NCBI GenBank assembly: GCA_016934645.1
Contig: JAFGSL010000583.1
Location: forward strand, 1-12,378
Length of the DNA: 12,378 nt
Origin: Anaerolineae bacterium
GTDB lineage: Bacteria; Chloroflexota; Anaerolineae; B4-G1; SLSP01
Reading direction: 5' to 3'
Part shown: positions 1 through 7,609 of the stretch, one piece after another
How the letters are laid out: the number at the start of each line of letters is the position of its first letter
Position numbering within the stretch: position 1 is the stretch's first letter
The notes under the pieces: model-generated
The model's database searches: none
The model's input: only the letters and a program-made list of their open reading frames with translations
What the model was told of the DNA's origin: nothing
Made by a program: the position numbers and the translations under genes

Positions 1-2
1 AG

Positions 3-2342
3 ATGATGCAACGCTACAGCGAAATCTTGCGCTTCCACGAGGGGCAACGCAGCCGGCACCCTACCCCAGAGGCTGCGGTCGTCGCTGCGCCACCAGGAAC
101 GCCAGATGGCATCGGCGAGCAGTTGGTCATCCTGGTCGACCTTATCCCACAACTAGCCCACCGCAGCCGCGAGCTGCGCGTTTTGACCGCCAGCACCTAC
201 TGGACCTCGTCGGGCAGCATCGTAGCTCGGCTACGCCGCGCGCTCGCCGAGGCTAACCGCCACCTCGTATATGCCAACGCCGAAGCCCGGCCCGGTTCGA
301 AATGTTCGGGCAGCATCACCTGTGCGGTCTTTGCTGACGCCGAATTGTTTCTCGGCCAGGTCGGAGCCGGATATGCATTTGTCCGCCATCCCGATGATCA
401 CGTGGAATTATTCCCACGCCGCGAACGGCTGCTCACCCCCTTCGGAGCTTCGTTGCCGCCGGTCATCCACATCGGGTACACTCTGCTAGAAGATCAGGCT
501 ACGCTCCTGTTTGGCACGACCCCAGCGGTAGAATCACAGCCCCGCGAACGGTGGAAAGGGGCACTGGCCGCGTTTGGTCCTGAAGAGATTGGTGAGGCCA
601 TCACGCAGACGATGGCCGAAGGTCAGGCGTCGGGCAGTTTCGTGATGGTGCATACATCAGCGGTCACTCCGCCCCCGCCACAACCCGAGCCACATCAAGG
701 TCTACGACTTTTCCACAAGCACGATGCGGTAAAAGCACCTGTAACATCTGTCAAAGAACCCACGACTGTCCCAGAAGAGACCGTCACGCCGCCCGTTTCT
801 GTTCCCACCACACCAACAGCAACCGTGACACCAGCTCCAGTGGTAGCTCCACCAGTGGCGATCCCAGAAGCACAACAACCTGCCCCACTCCCGGTGTTTC
901 TGCAAAAGCGGCTTGAACGCCGACGCCTGCGCGAAGAAGCCGTGCAAGCACAACCTGCGATTCCACAGCCAAGTTTGACGCTGCCAAAACTGAAGCTGCC
1001 TCCCGTAGGCAAATGGCTCAAAGCATTTTTCCTCACGCTGCGCGAGAGACGTCAACAAAAGCGCGTCTCAAGCTCGCGGTCAACAACGGCGCAACGCGCG
1101 CGCTTGCGGCTTGCGCTGCGTTCGTTGCTTCCCGGAAAGGTCAAAGGGGTCAAACAAGCCGCGCTTCCGGTCGCACCGACCGAAAAATCGACGGTAATGG
1201 GGGGACTAGCGCTGGGACTGTTATTGCTGGTATTCTTTGTGACCATGACCGTGTACTTCGAATCCGGCGGGCACGCCCGCGTGGAGGAATATCTGGAAGA
1301 AGCACGCGTGTTGCGGGAAAAGGCTTTCAGTAGCCAGAGTGCCGAGGACTGGAGAGAGTTACTGGAGTTGAGCTCACACATCGTCACACTGGAACGCCAG
1401 AACGATGAAGCCCTCAAGCTGAGGGAGGAGGCACAGAATGCCGTCGATGCGCTGGAAATCGCGGCGGTACTCGACGCGCACCTGTTCCTCGACCTGGGGG
1501 TCGCACCCGCGCCGCGCCGCCTGCTCGTGGCCGGTTCGTGGGTCTACATCCTCAATCCAACCGCCGATGAGGTGATCGGTTTACCGCTACAAGCAGACGG
1601 CCTCACGCTGCTGACCGATGTCCCCACGCCTATCCTCAGACGTGGCCAGACCTTCTACGGCGAAACCGTCAATCACCTTGTCGATTTCGCATGGGTGGAG
1701 CCGGGCGGCAGCTTCCCCGATGGGGCGCTCTTCATCTACAGCGACGGAGGCATCATCTACATCTACGAACCGGCGCTAGGACCTGGGAGCATCACCCGGC
1801 AACGCCTGCAAGGGGAACTGGAGCCAGGGATGGTCACAGCCATGGGTGCCTTTGTGGAAAAGCTATACTTGGTTCACCGTCAGCAGAACCAAATCCTCAC
1901 CTATCAGCCGGTCAATGGGATTTACGACACAGCGCGCGGATACTTCGCTGTAGAAATGGCACCGCGCCTTTCCGAGGTTTTGGACATCGGGATCGATGGA
2001 CGTGTCTACCTGCTAATGGGCGATGGCACCATCAACACCTATTTTGTGGGAACGGAAGATCGATCATTCAAGATACAGAATCTGCCCGATCCCAACGTCC
2101 ACCCACTGGTTCTGGCGGTGGAACCCCAGATCGACAGCGGCATGATCTACCTGGGCGATCCCCAGCAGGAACGCATCGTGGTCCTCGACAAGCGCGGCGA
2201 CTTCAAACACCAGTTCCGGCTTTCGGGCGAGGCATTGAGGCAGTTGGAAGCGCTCGCCATCAGCGAAACGCCGCACGTTTTGTACCTGATTGGCGATAAT
2301 CGGCTCTACGCTGCGCCCATCCCCGATTTTGTGGCGCAGTAG
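3..2342 (+). CDS. Membrane protein with degenerate PP2C-like N-terminal domain and beta-rich C-terminal domain
   Basis: The product is 779 residues from the first ATG. The frame is open to the window edge, so the true start may lie upstream. Residues about 35-218 look like a PP2C phosphatase: a helix at 75-92 (ALAEANRHLVY) leads to FLGQVGAGYAFVR at 117-129, where active enzymes have a G-D-S-R-A-Y type motif. The metal-binding Asp is absent, so I infer a pseudophosphatase or sensor. Residues 221-298 are a Pro/Thr/Val linker, 300-390 are strongly basic, and one membrane helix spans about 400-419 (GLALGLLLLVFFVTMTVYF). A short charged helical stretch (425-485) follows, then a beta-rich domain to the end with propeller-like strands (RRLLVAGSWVYILNP, GALFIYSDGGIIYIYEP). 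The likely topology is cytoplasmic PP2C-like part and extracytoplasmic C-terminal domain. Substrate and partners are unknown. Confidence 0.72.
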   Translation: MMQRYSEILRFHEGQRSRHPTPEAAVVAAPPGTPDGIGEQLVILVDLIPQLAHRSRELRVLTASTYWTSSGSIVARLRRALAEANRHLVYANAEARPGSKCSGSITCAVFADAELFLGQVGAGYAFVRHPDDHVELFPRRERLLTPFGASLPPVIHIGYTLLEDQATLLFGTTPAVESQPRERWKGALAAFGPEEIGEAITQTMAEGQASGSFVMVHTSAVTPPPPQPEPHQGLRLFHKHDAVKAPVTSVKEPTTVPEETVTPPVSVPTTPTATVTPAPVVAPPVAIPEAQQPAPLPVFLQKRLERRRLREEAVQAQPAIPQPSLTLPKLKLPPVGKWLKAFFLTLRERRQQKRVSSSRSTTAQRARLRLALRSLLPGKVKGVKQAALPVAPTEKSTVMGGLALGLLLLVFFVTMTVYFESGGHARVEEYLEEARVLREKAFSSQSAEDWRELLELSSHIVTLERQNDEALKLREEAQNAVDALEIAAVLDAHLFLDLGVAPAPRRLLVAGSWVYILNPTADEVIGLPLQADGLTLLTDVPTPILRRGQTFYGETVNHLVDFAWVEPGGSFPDGALFIYSDGGIIYIYEPALGPGSITRQRLQGELEPGMVTAMGAFVEKLYLVHRQQNQILTYQPVNGIYDTARGYFAVEMAPRLSEVLDIGIDGRVYLLMGDGTINTYFVGTEDRSFKIQNLPDPNVHPLVLAVEPQIDSGMIYLGDPQQERIVVLDKRGDFKHQFRLSGEALRQLEALAISETPHVLYLIGDNRLYAAPIPDFVAQ

Positions 2343-2348
2343 GGCTCT

Positions 2349-2366
2349 AGGTTGGTCTGCCAACCT
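2349..2366 (+). terminator. Weak hairpin after the PP2C-like gene
   Basis: A 7-bp perfect inverted repeat (AGGTTGG, loop TCTG, CCAACCT) starts 7 bases after the stop codon. No T-run follows, so it is at best a poor intrinsic terminator. The rest of the 163-base gap to thpR shows no convincing promoter or gene. Confidence 0.25.
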
Positions 2367-2505
2367 CGCTGTCAGCGATCAGCAGTCACCCAGAACTGAC
2401 ACTGTATCCCAAGTATTCGATTGTAGTTCCACCAAAAGGCTGGACCACTAAACTACCTAACAACCGAACTACGAGACTATGTGACAAAAGACTAACGGAG
2501 GATTT

Positions 2506-3099
2506 ATGGCGCAACCTGAAACGCTGCGTACCTTTATTGCTATCCCACTTTCACCCCAAGTTGTTGTCAAACTAGGCGATGTCCAGCGCGCACTACGACG
2601 CAAGTGCTCCGAACAGGCAGTGTCGTGGGTCAAGCCGGAGAACATCCATCTGACGTTATTCTTCCTCGGCGACATTCTCCCAGAGCGCCAGGCACCTGTC
2701 GAGGCGGCGCTGAGCGTCGTAGCACGCAACGTGCGTCCTTTTACATTCAGTGTGAAGGGCGCGGGCGCATTCCCCAACCTCAACCGCCCACGGGTGATCT
2801 GGGTGGGACTGGAAGAACCGACCGGGCAACTGGCGCTGTTGCACCGCGCAGTGAACGAAGCTATGGCAAACGTCGGCTTTCAGCCTGAAGACCGGCGCTT
2901 TTCTCCGCATTTGACGCTCGGCCGCATCCGCAGACGCGTCTCACGCGAGAATGCCCAGGCGGTAGGAGAGGCGCTCCGGCAGGTCGAGGTGGGACATCTG
3001 GGCGACGTGACGGTGGAAGAACTCATCTTCTTCCGCAGCGTGCTCAAGTCCTCCGGCGCGGAGTATACGCCGTTGGGAAGGTTTACAATTAGGAATTAA
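2506..3099 (+). CDS. thpR: RNA 2',3'-cyclic phosphodiesterase (2H / LigT family)
   Basis: At 197 residues this is the usual length for the ThpR/LigT group of 2H phosphoesterases. Both signature H-x-T-x motifs are visible, HLTL at 48-51 (within ENIHLTLFFLGD) and HLTL at 135-138 (within FSPHLTLGRIR), spaced as expected for the two halves of the active site. The N-terminal LRTFIAIPL strand is also typical. Family members open 2',3'-cyclic phosphates on RNA ends to 2'-phosphates in the cytoplasm; the physiological substrate here cannot be told. The ATG is set by GGAGG at 2497-2501, only 4 bases away. The MFS gene begins 5 bases after the stop, so the two are probably co-transcribed, although no functional link is obvious. 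Confidence 0.93.
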   Translation: MAQPETLRTFIAIPLSPQVVVKLGDVQRALRRKCSEQAVSWVKPENIHLTLFFLGDILPERQAPVEAALSVVARNVRPFTFSVKGAGAFPNLNRPRVIWVGLEEPTGQLALLHRAVNEAMANVGFQPEDRRFSPHLTLGRIRRRVSRENAQAVGEALRQVEVGHLGDVTVEELIFFRSVLKSSGAEYTPLGRFTIRN

Positions 3100-3104
3100 A
3101 AAAC

Positions 3105-4319
3105 GTGACTTCTACAAAATCTAAAACACCTTCGTATGCCGAACTTGTTATCATTATCTCTATGATGATGGCGTTGACGGCGCTATCCATTGACACGATG
3201 TTGCCTGCCCTGGCCCAAATTGGCACCGATTTGGGTGCGAGCAACGCAAATGATCGCCAACTTGTCGTTTCGCTCATTTTCTTCGGTCAAGCCGTAGGAC
3301 AGTTGTTCTTCGGCCCCCTATCCGACAAAACCGGACGCAAGCCCAGTATCTATGCTGGATATGTTGTGTTTATTGCCGGATCTCTGGTTTCCATATTTTC
3401 ACGCAACTTCCCCATGATGTTGTTAGGACGTACCCTGCAAGGCACCGGCGTATCGGCACCGCGCGCGGTTTCGCTGGCGATCGTACGCGACCGCTTCGAA
3501 GGTCGTACAATGGCGCGGGTCATGTCCTTCGCGATGACGGTCTTCATCCTAGTGCCTATGATCGCCCCTACCATTGGGCAAGGCATTCTTTCGTTTGCGA
3601 GCTGGCGTGGCATCTTTGGTGCTTTTATCGCTTTCGCGTTGGTCACGGCGATCACGTTTGCCATTCGCATCCCAGAGACATTGGCCCCGGAAAACCGAGC
3701 CCCATTTTCCGTCAAGCGTATCGCAAATTCCATTCGAGAAATCCTGAAAATCCGCACGGCTGTGGGCTACACCATCACCGGAGGGCTAATTCAAGGCGTT
3801 TTCCTCGGCTACCTGAATTCATCACAACAAATCTTTCAAGAGCAATATGCATTGGGCAGTCTCTTCCCCATCTACTTCGCGATTATTTCACTGTCGTTGG
3901 GAACGGCATCTTTTCTGAACAGTCACCTGGTGATGCGTTACGGGATGCGGACACTGGTCCGGTGGGCATTGCGAATCGTATTTGGCCAGGCCATGGTCTT
4001 TTTAGGCATCGCTATCGTGCTTGCAGGACATCCGCCCCTATGGAGCCTGATGGTGTACCTGATGATCTCTTTCTTCTGTATTGGCATTATTTTTGGGAAT
4101 ATCAACGCTTTAGCGATGCAGCCCTTGGGACATTTGGCGGGTTTGGGCGCGGCAGTCGTCGGTTCGCTCTCTACCTTGACTTCCATGCTGGCAGGCGCGG
4201 TGATCGGCCAAAACTACAATGGCACCATACTTCCATTAACCATTGGGATGGCCGTTTTGACAGGGATTTCTATCTTCGGCCTCCACTGGACAGAAGCCAA
4301 AGACTCCTTTAAAGAATAG
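3105..4319 (+). CDS. MFS multidrug exporter, Bcr/CflA-type
   Basis: The product has 404 residues and a hydrophobic pattern fitting 12 membrane helices, the normal size for Bcr/CflA drug:H+ antiporters. SIDTMLPAL in helix 1 (28-36) carries the Asp characteristic of this subfamily, and GPLSDKTGRKP (70-80) is MFS motif A in the helix 2-3 loop. GRTLQGTGVSAPRAVSLAIVRD matches the helix 4 region. The expected role is proton-driven export of a small toxic compound through the inner membrane; the substrate is not predictable. The start is a GTG at 3105, with AGGAA at 3091-3095 as a modest ribosome site inside the end of thpR. The gene seems less GC-rich at third positions than thpR, which could mean acquisition. 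A MarR regulator lies downstream and may control it. Confidence 0.9.
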   Translation: MTSTKSKTPSYAELVIIISMMMALTALSIDTMLPALAQIGTDLGASNANDRQLVVSLIFFGQAVGQLFFGPLSDKTGRKPSIYAGYVVFIAGSLVSIFSRNFPMMLLGRTLQGTGVSAPRAVSLAIVRDRFEGRTMARVMSFAMTVFILVPMIAPTIGQGILSFASWRGIFGAFIAFALVTAITFAIRIPETLAPENRAPFSVKRIANSIREILKIRTAVGYTITGGLIQGVFLGYLNSSQQIFQEQYALGSLFPIYFAIISLSLGTASFLNSHLVMRYGMRTLVRWALRIVFGQAMVFLGIAIVLAGHPPLWSLMVYLMISFFCIGIIFGNINALAMQPLGHLAGLGAAVVGSLSTLTSMLAGAVIGQNYNGTILPLTIGMAVLTGISIFGLHWTEAKDSFKE

Positions 4320-4352
4320 CCACCGCACAGAGTGCTTAGATCTTTTTCTCGG

Positions 4353-4369
4353 AGCACTTCGTGCTTTTG
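4353..4369 (+). terminator. Possible weak intrinsic terminator after the MFS gene
   Basis: AGCAC-TTC-GTGCT forms a 5-bp stem that G:T pairs can extend, followed by a short T-run. It lies 33 bases after the MFS stop. The 289-base gap 4320-4608 otherwise holds only a small TCAGG/CCTGA dyad (4422-4436), the MarR promoter and its dyads; I see no gene in it. Confidence 0.32.
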
Positions 4370-4516
4370 CCCTCTCAGTCGCAACCTATAGGGTCTTATC
4401 ATCTTCTGGGTTTGATGCACCTCAGGTTCCTCCTGACTCAGAATTAGGCCTAAAGGCCGGGGATGTAAAAGTCTCTTGGCTTGCGAGAATGATAAATCCC
4501 TGGTAGTACTATTGGA

Positions 4517-4534
4517 TAGTTGACAAGTTAACTA
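4517..4534. promoter_or_regulatory. Putative MarR operator 1 (over the -35 box)
   Basis: The dyad TAGTT-N8-AACTA overlaps the -35 hexamer and the spacer. The same arms and the same 8-base spacing recur at 4556-4573. The position fits repression by blocking RNA polymerase. Its assignment to the MarR protein just downstream is inferred from the usual autoregulation in this family. Confidence 0.6.
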
Positions 4535-4547
4535 AATAGGATAAAAT
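4520..4547 (+). promoter_or_regulatory. Sigma-70-type promoter of the marR gene
   Basis: TTGACA at 4520-4525 (perfect -35) and TAAAAT at 4542-4547 (-10) are separated by 16 bases. The start of transcription would be near 4554, giving a leader of about 55-65 bases. The surrounding sequence is much more AT-rich than the neighbouring genes. Both MarR-type dyads bracket this promoter. Confidence 0.75.
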
Positions 4548-4555
4548 TTGGTTAT

Positions 4556-4573
4556 TAGTTAACACGCTAACTA
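4556..4573. promoter_or_regulatory. Putative MarR operator 2 (at the start of transcription)
   Basis: A second TAGTT-N8-AACTA dyad; here the arms extend to 8 bp (ATTAGTTA / TAACTAAT, 4554-4575). It lies just downstream of the predicted transcription start, 39 bases centre to centre from operator 1. Confidence 0.6.
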
Positions 4574-4608
4574 ATATACAGGCTTGTTTTTGTAACGAAC
4601 AATAGCAG

Positions 4609-5067
4609 GTGAAGATATTGTCAGAAATTAAAGACATCTGGCTCCATGCCCATAATATGATCCGCTCTGCCAGGCAGATTATCAATGAAAATCTGCGTCC
4701 GCTCGGCCTGAGCAGTGCTGAAGGCAATGTCATACTCCACCTCTTCACGCAGGGCCAAGCGATGGGGCAGGATCAACTGGTCGCACAACTGGATGTCAGC
4801 AAGGCCGCCGTATCCCGCACTCTCAATTCACTGGAGAAAAAGGGCTATATCACCCGGCAGCGTGACCCGGAGGACAACCGTGCTCACCGGATTCTACTCA
4901 CTGACAAAGCTTTGGAGATTGGGCCGGCAGTTGAGCAAATCTACAATCACATCTTTACCCTGGCCGTGCAAGGTATCTCGCAAATTGAATTAGATTATTT
5001 TATAAACGTGTTCAACCGCATATCGGAGAACTTCGCTGGCGAACAGGTTACCGATCCGTGCGTATGA
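4609..5067 (+). CDS. MarR-family winged-helix transcriptional regulator
   Basis: The product has 152 residues from GTG 4609, or 149 from TTG 4618. The TTG may be the true start, because AGGTGA at 4607-4612 sits 5 bases before it and nothing resembling a ribosome site precedes the GTG. A winged helix-turn-helix fills the middle: LSSAEGNVILHLF (34-46), the recognition helix region VSKAAVSRTLNSLEKKGY (63-80), and the wing ITRQRDPEDNRAHRILLT (81-98) with the conserved D-x-R-type residues. The flanking helices would form the dimer. MarR proteins are usually dimeric repressors released by small phenolic or other ligands. The two matching dyads over its promoter suggest autoregulation. Likely targets are the upstream MFS exporter or the downstream membrane pair. 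Confidence 0.92.
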   Translation: MKILSEIKDIWLHAHNMIRSARQIINENLRPLGLSSAEGNVILHLFTQGQAMGQDQLVAQLDVSKAAVSRTLNSLEKKGYITRQRDPEDNRAHRILLTDKALEIGPAVEQIYNHIFTLAVQGISQIELDYFINVFNRISENFAGEQVTDPCV

Positions 5068-5094
5068 AACCAAACCATTTCGGCTTCCCTGAAA

Positions 5095-5109
5095 GCGTAT
5101 AGACGTTTA
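5095..5109 (+). repeat. Direct repeat copy 1, GCGTAYARACGTTTA
   Basis: GCGTATAGACGTTTA matches copy 2 at 5154-5168 at 13 of 15 positions, 59 bases apart, in the 169-base gap between marR and the kinase-like gene. It may be a binding site for a regulator. Confidence 0.5.
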
Positions 5110-5192
5110 CTGATCTGGTCATAAAAAACTAAAGCTACTCCGGCGTCCCGTAGGCGTACAAACGTTTAGCAAAATACAATCGGATCAGTAAA
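5105..5192. repeat. Long-range 10-bp inverted repeat
   Basis: TTTACTGATC (5105-5114) and GATCAGTAAA (5183-5192) are perfect complements separated by 68 bases. The left arm begins within direct repeat copy 1. The pair could close an RNA structure in the leader of the next gene, or mark two protein half-sites. Confidence 0.45.
5154..5168 (+). repeat. Direct repeat copy 2, GCGTAYARACGTTTA
   Basis: GCGTACAAACGTTTA includes the palindrome AAACGTTT. It ends 6 bases before a TACAAT hexamer (5175-5180) that could be a -10 box without a recognisable -35. A protein bound here would occupy the -35 region, so activation is as plausible as repression. Confidence 0.5.
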
Positions 5193-5236
5193 AAGTTATA
5201 TTTGGGTCAGAAATCATAACAGGAGGATAGTGGATA

Positions 5237-5965
5237 GTGATGCCGCATAACGATTTGATTGGATTCGGTTTGTTTATAGGCTACTTTATTGTCGCTGGGT
5301 TGCCGCTGATATTGCTCAAAGCGAACAGCAAAACACCTTTTGAGGTGGCACGCAAGATGTATCACTTTGTGATCGTCCTATCTATCTTTCCCCTGTTGAA
5401 TTTATTCAGCACATGGTATGTGGCAGTTCTGGCTGCATTGGCGTTTTTGCTCATCGTGTATCCGGTTCTCGCGCTGGTGGAACACTCCACCTTATACAAG
5501 CGGATTGCAGTGGAGCGCGAATGTGGTGAGTTTAAAAGAAGTCTCGGCATTGTACAACTGTCGCTGGCGCTCCTGATCACTATCTTTTGGGGCCTACTGG
5601 GGATAGACTGGCAGTACGTCGCCGTTGTGGCGGTGATGGCATGGGGCTTTGGTGATGCCGCCGCCGCGTTGGTGGGTAAGAAGTTTGGGCGCCGCAAAAT
5701 TCAGCATCCGCGTGTCGCAGGAACGAAGACGATCGAGGGCACGTTGGCGATGTACGTTGTAGCCGGGTTATCCATATTCCTCACACTCCTGATCTATGCG
5801 GGCCGGCCCTGGTATGTAAGCATCGTCGTCGCGGCGCTCGTCGCACCGGTGTGCTCTATCGTCGAATTGTTCTCCCCCAACGGAATGGACACAATCACCG
5901 TGCCGCTCTCGGCGGCCTTCGCGATTTTTCCCCTAATGTCTCTCTTCTCTTTCTTGGGTGTGTAA
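5237..5965 (+). CDS. Phytol/dolichol kinase-like membrane enzyme (CTP-dependent lipid kinase or cytidylyltransferase family)
   Basis: The product is 242 residues and highly hydrophobic, with about seven membrane segments. The signature region is at 135-170: WGFGDAAAALVGKKFGRRK, then GTKTIEGTLAM, matching the nucleotide-handling core of the SEC59/VTE5/diacylglycerol kinase-like group. RKMYHF at 39-44 and GMDTITVPL at 216-224 are two further conserved spots of that group. The expected reaction is nucleotide-dependent phosphorylation of a prenol such as phytol or a dolichol-like alcohol in the inner membrane, or cytidylyl transfer to a lipid phosphate; the sequence does not decide between them. 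GTG 5237 is preferred over ATG 5240 because AGGAGG at 5221-5226 is nearer. The next ORF starts one base after the stop, so the two are almost certainly translated together. Confidence 0.85.
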   Translation: MMPHNDLIGFGLFIGYFIVAGLPLILLKANSKTPFEVARKMYHFVIVLSIFPLLNLFSTWYVAVLAALAFLLIVYPVLALVEHSTLYKRIAVERECGEFKRSLGIVQLSLALLITIFWGLLGIDWQYVAVVAVMAWGFGDAAAALVGKKFGRRKIQHPRVAGTKTIEGTLAMYVVAGLSIFLTLLIYAGRPWYVSIVVAALVAPVCSIVELFSPNGMDTITVPLSAAFAIFPLMSLFSFLGV

Positions 5966-5966
5966 G

Positions 5967-6641
5967 ATGACAGAACTTTCCAAAGAACAGGTTGCCAGCC
6001 GCGAAAAGACTTTGCTGACGGCGTTACTGTTGAGCACGCCGGGGCCATTGGTAACGGGACTTGCCACCCTTTCCAGTCACTCTTCAACGCAACTCGCCGA
6101 TTTCATCCGGCGCGACATGGAACTGGTGGCCTTGTTCCTCTCCTGGTGGGTGTTCCGCCAGCTTCAGCGGAATGTGGCATTAACCAAGGCAGATCAGTCA
6201 CGCCTAGAGCATACAGCCAACTTAAGCGTTGCCGGGACGATGCTCTGCTCTGGCATTGTTATGGCGATTGTGGCCCTGTCAAGAATGTCCACGTATGAGC
6301 CGGGTGGCAAAGTGATCTCAGGTCTCATCATTGCCGTCCTGGGATTGATCACCAACGGCTGGTTCTGGCGGCGTTACACCGTCTTGACGCGCGAGCAATA
6401 CAGTTCCGTCATTGCGGCGCAGCAAAGCCTATATCGCGCCAAAGCCAGTGTGGACCTGTGTGTCGTCACCGCGCTGACCGCCGTTGCTATAGCGCCAGCT
6501 CATCCGGTAACTCGCTATGTGGATATCCTCGGGTCCGTCATCGTGGCAGGCTATCTGCTGTGGAACGGGTTGCGGATGGCACAAACACATCTGGGGGATG
6601 TCAAGACACTGTTTCAGCGCGCACGCGAACATTCCGGGTGA
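5967..6641 (+). CDS. CDF-like (cation diffusion facilitator-related) membrane protein
   Basis: The product is 224 residues from the ATG at 5967, one base after the preceding stop (a GTG at 5958 would overlap it). About six hydrophobic segments are visible and there is no C-terminal metal-binding domain, so only the membrane part of a cation diffusion facilitator is present. The C-terminal YVDILGSVIVAGYLLWNG resembles the helix 5-6 region of CDF transporters (D-P-x-x-x-x-x-x-A). The N-terminal half, SSTQLADFIRRDMEL at 39-53, stands where CDFs have the D-x-x-H-x-x-x-D site; two Asp (45, 50) are kept but His is not. Metal transport is therefore uncertain. Coupling to the lipid-kinase-like gene suggests a shared membrane role. 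It ends before the strong hairpin at 6683. Confidence 0.75.
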   Translation: MTELSKEQVASREKTLLTALLLSTPGPLVTGLATLSSHSSTQLADFIRRDMELVALFLSWWVFRQLQRNVALTKADQSRLEHTANLSVAGTMLCSGIVMAIVALSRMSTYEPGGKVISGLIIAVLGLITNGWFWRRYTVLTREQYSSVIAAQQSLYRAKASVDLCVVTALTAVAIAPAHPVTRYVDILGSVIVAGYLLWNGLRMAQTHLGDVKTLFQRAREHSG

Positions 6642-6682
6642 TCGACCATGTGCTCTTATAGACAGATGGTTTAGATGTGGCA

Positions 6683-6726
6683 TAACAAAACATGACCGGT
6701 CTTTTGAGACCGGTCATGTTTTGTTA
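6683..6726. terminator. Bidirectional intrinsic terminator, 19-bp perfect stem
   Basis: Two perfectly complementary 19-base arms (6683-6701 and 6708-6726) flank the loop TTTTGA. Each arm has an A/T-rich outer part (AACAAAA / TTTTGTT) and a GC-rich inner part (GACCGGTC), so the transcript of either strand ends in a U-rich run. It lies between convergent genes, 41 bases from the CDF-like stop and 28 from the methyltransferase stop. Confidence 0.92.
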
Positions 6727-6754
6727 AACAGTTTATCCCAAAGTGATGCCTACT

Positions 6755-7591
6755 TCAAGCCCCTGGCGTGCGGGCGACGACGGGAAAATGGTGCGCGCCG
6801 CCGGGCAGGGAGGGGTGGAACACGATATTCTCAAACCCACATCGTTTCAATAACTCGCGGTACTCTTCATCCGTGTAAGCCTGCGTACCCATCGCGTAGG
6901 GTGTCACCTCGCTGCTCTCTGCGTCCACGATGTAAAAGCGCCTGACGGCGACGTTCTGTTCCTCATCCCAAAAGTTCTCCTCCAGGTACAGATGCGGTCG
7001 GGCGGAGAATAAACCGGTCGGGGTAGTGTACCAGGAAGATCCGCTCTTACCCCACGCTTCGAGCGACTCGAACCTGGATACCTCCAGCAACAGCACGCCG
7101 CCGTCGACCAGTGCATCGCACGCCTTGCACAGGATTGTTTCCGCCCCCTCCGGGCGGAATGCATTCAGCTCACCAAAGATAAACATCACTAGATCAAAAC
7201 CGGTGCCGTACTGGGCGATACGAATGTCCTGATGCACGTAGGTGCAGTCGAGCCTTTCCCTCTCCGCCTTGGTCCGCGCGTAGGCGATCGAGGCCGGGGA
7301 AAAGTCGATCCCCTTGCAGGTGTGCCCCAACCGGGCCAGGCGGCTGGCGTACAGCCCTGGCCCGCAGCCCAGGTCGAGCACGCGCGCCGGACGTTCGCCC
7401 AGCAGATCACGGTGAATCCAATCGACGTGTGCGTCGATCTTTTCAAAGCGGCGGCTGGCCGCGTCGTGTTCCTGCGATAGATGCTCTTTGAGCATGCGCT
7501 CGCTAAAGCCCAGCTCGTCCCAGGGAATCTTTTCGCCCTCTGACCATGGTTCTGGTATCTTGATTCTGTCAATCATCTCAAGCAAATTCAT
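6755..7591 (-). CDS. Class I SAM-dependent methyltransferase
   Basis: The product has 278 residues. The glycine-rich SAM loop is at 71-82 (VLDLGCGPGLYA), followed by GIDFSPASIAYAR, where the acidic D at the end of strand 2 binds the ribose; then YVHQDIR (motif II region), FDLVMFIFGELNAF (motif IV region) and LVDGGVLLLEV. The C-terminal half carries beta strands with several aromatic residues (FWDEEQNVAVRRFYIVD), which may shape the acceptor site. Family methyltransferases of this layout act on small molecules or proteins in the cytoplasm; the acceptor cannot be predicted. The ATG at 7591 is preceded by AAAGGAG at good spacing. The RNHCP gene ends 18 bases upstream, so the two form an operon. 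Confidence 0.9.
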   Translation of the reverse strand: MNLLEMIDRIKIPEPWSEGEKIPWDELGFSERMLKEHLSQEHDAASRRFEKIDAHVDWIHRDLLGERPARVLDLGCGPGLYASRLARLGHTCKGIDFSPASIAYARTKAERERLDCTYVHQDIRIAQYGTGFDLVMFIFGELNAFRPEGAETILCKACDALVDGGVLLLEVSRFESLEAWGKSGSSWYTTPTGLFSARPHLYLEENFWDEEQNVAVRRFYIVDAESSEVTPYAMGTQAYTDEEYRELLKRCGFENIVFHPSLPGGAHHFPVVARTPGA

Positions 7592-7609
7592 CTGATTACT
7601 CCTTTGTTG

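Noticed and set aside
1691..2299. 202-codon + strand ORF inside the first gene
   Set aside because: It lies in another frame of the beta-rich domain of the large gene; its product is rich in Arg, His and Gly without a domain pattern, as expected for an out-of-frame reading.
2343..2505. tRNA gene or strong promoter before thpR
   Set aside because: No cloverleaf arms can be built, and no -35/-10 pair with acceptable spacing was found in the gap.
4320..4516. Small hairpins (AGCAC/GTGCT, TCAGG/CCTGA, GGCC/GGCC) as a riboswitch or RNA gene
   Set aside because: The stems are only 4-5 bp, unconnected and without a consistent overall fold; only a weak terminator is worth listing.
5095..5192. CRISPR-like array or insertion-sequence ends
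   Set aside because: There are only two imperfect 15-base direct repeats and one inverted pair, no spacer series, no transposase and no target duplication.
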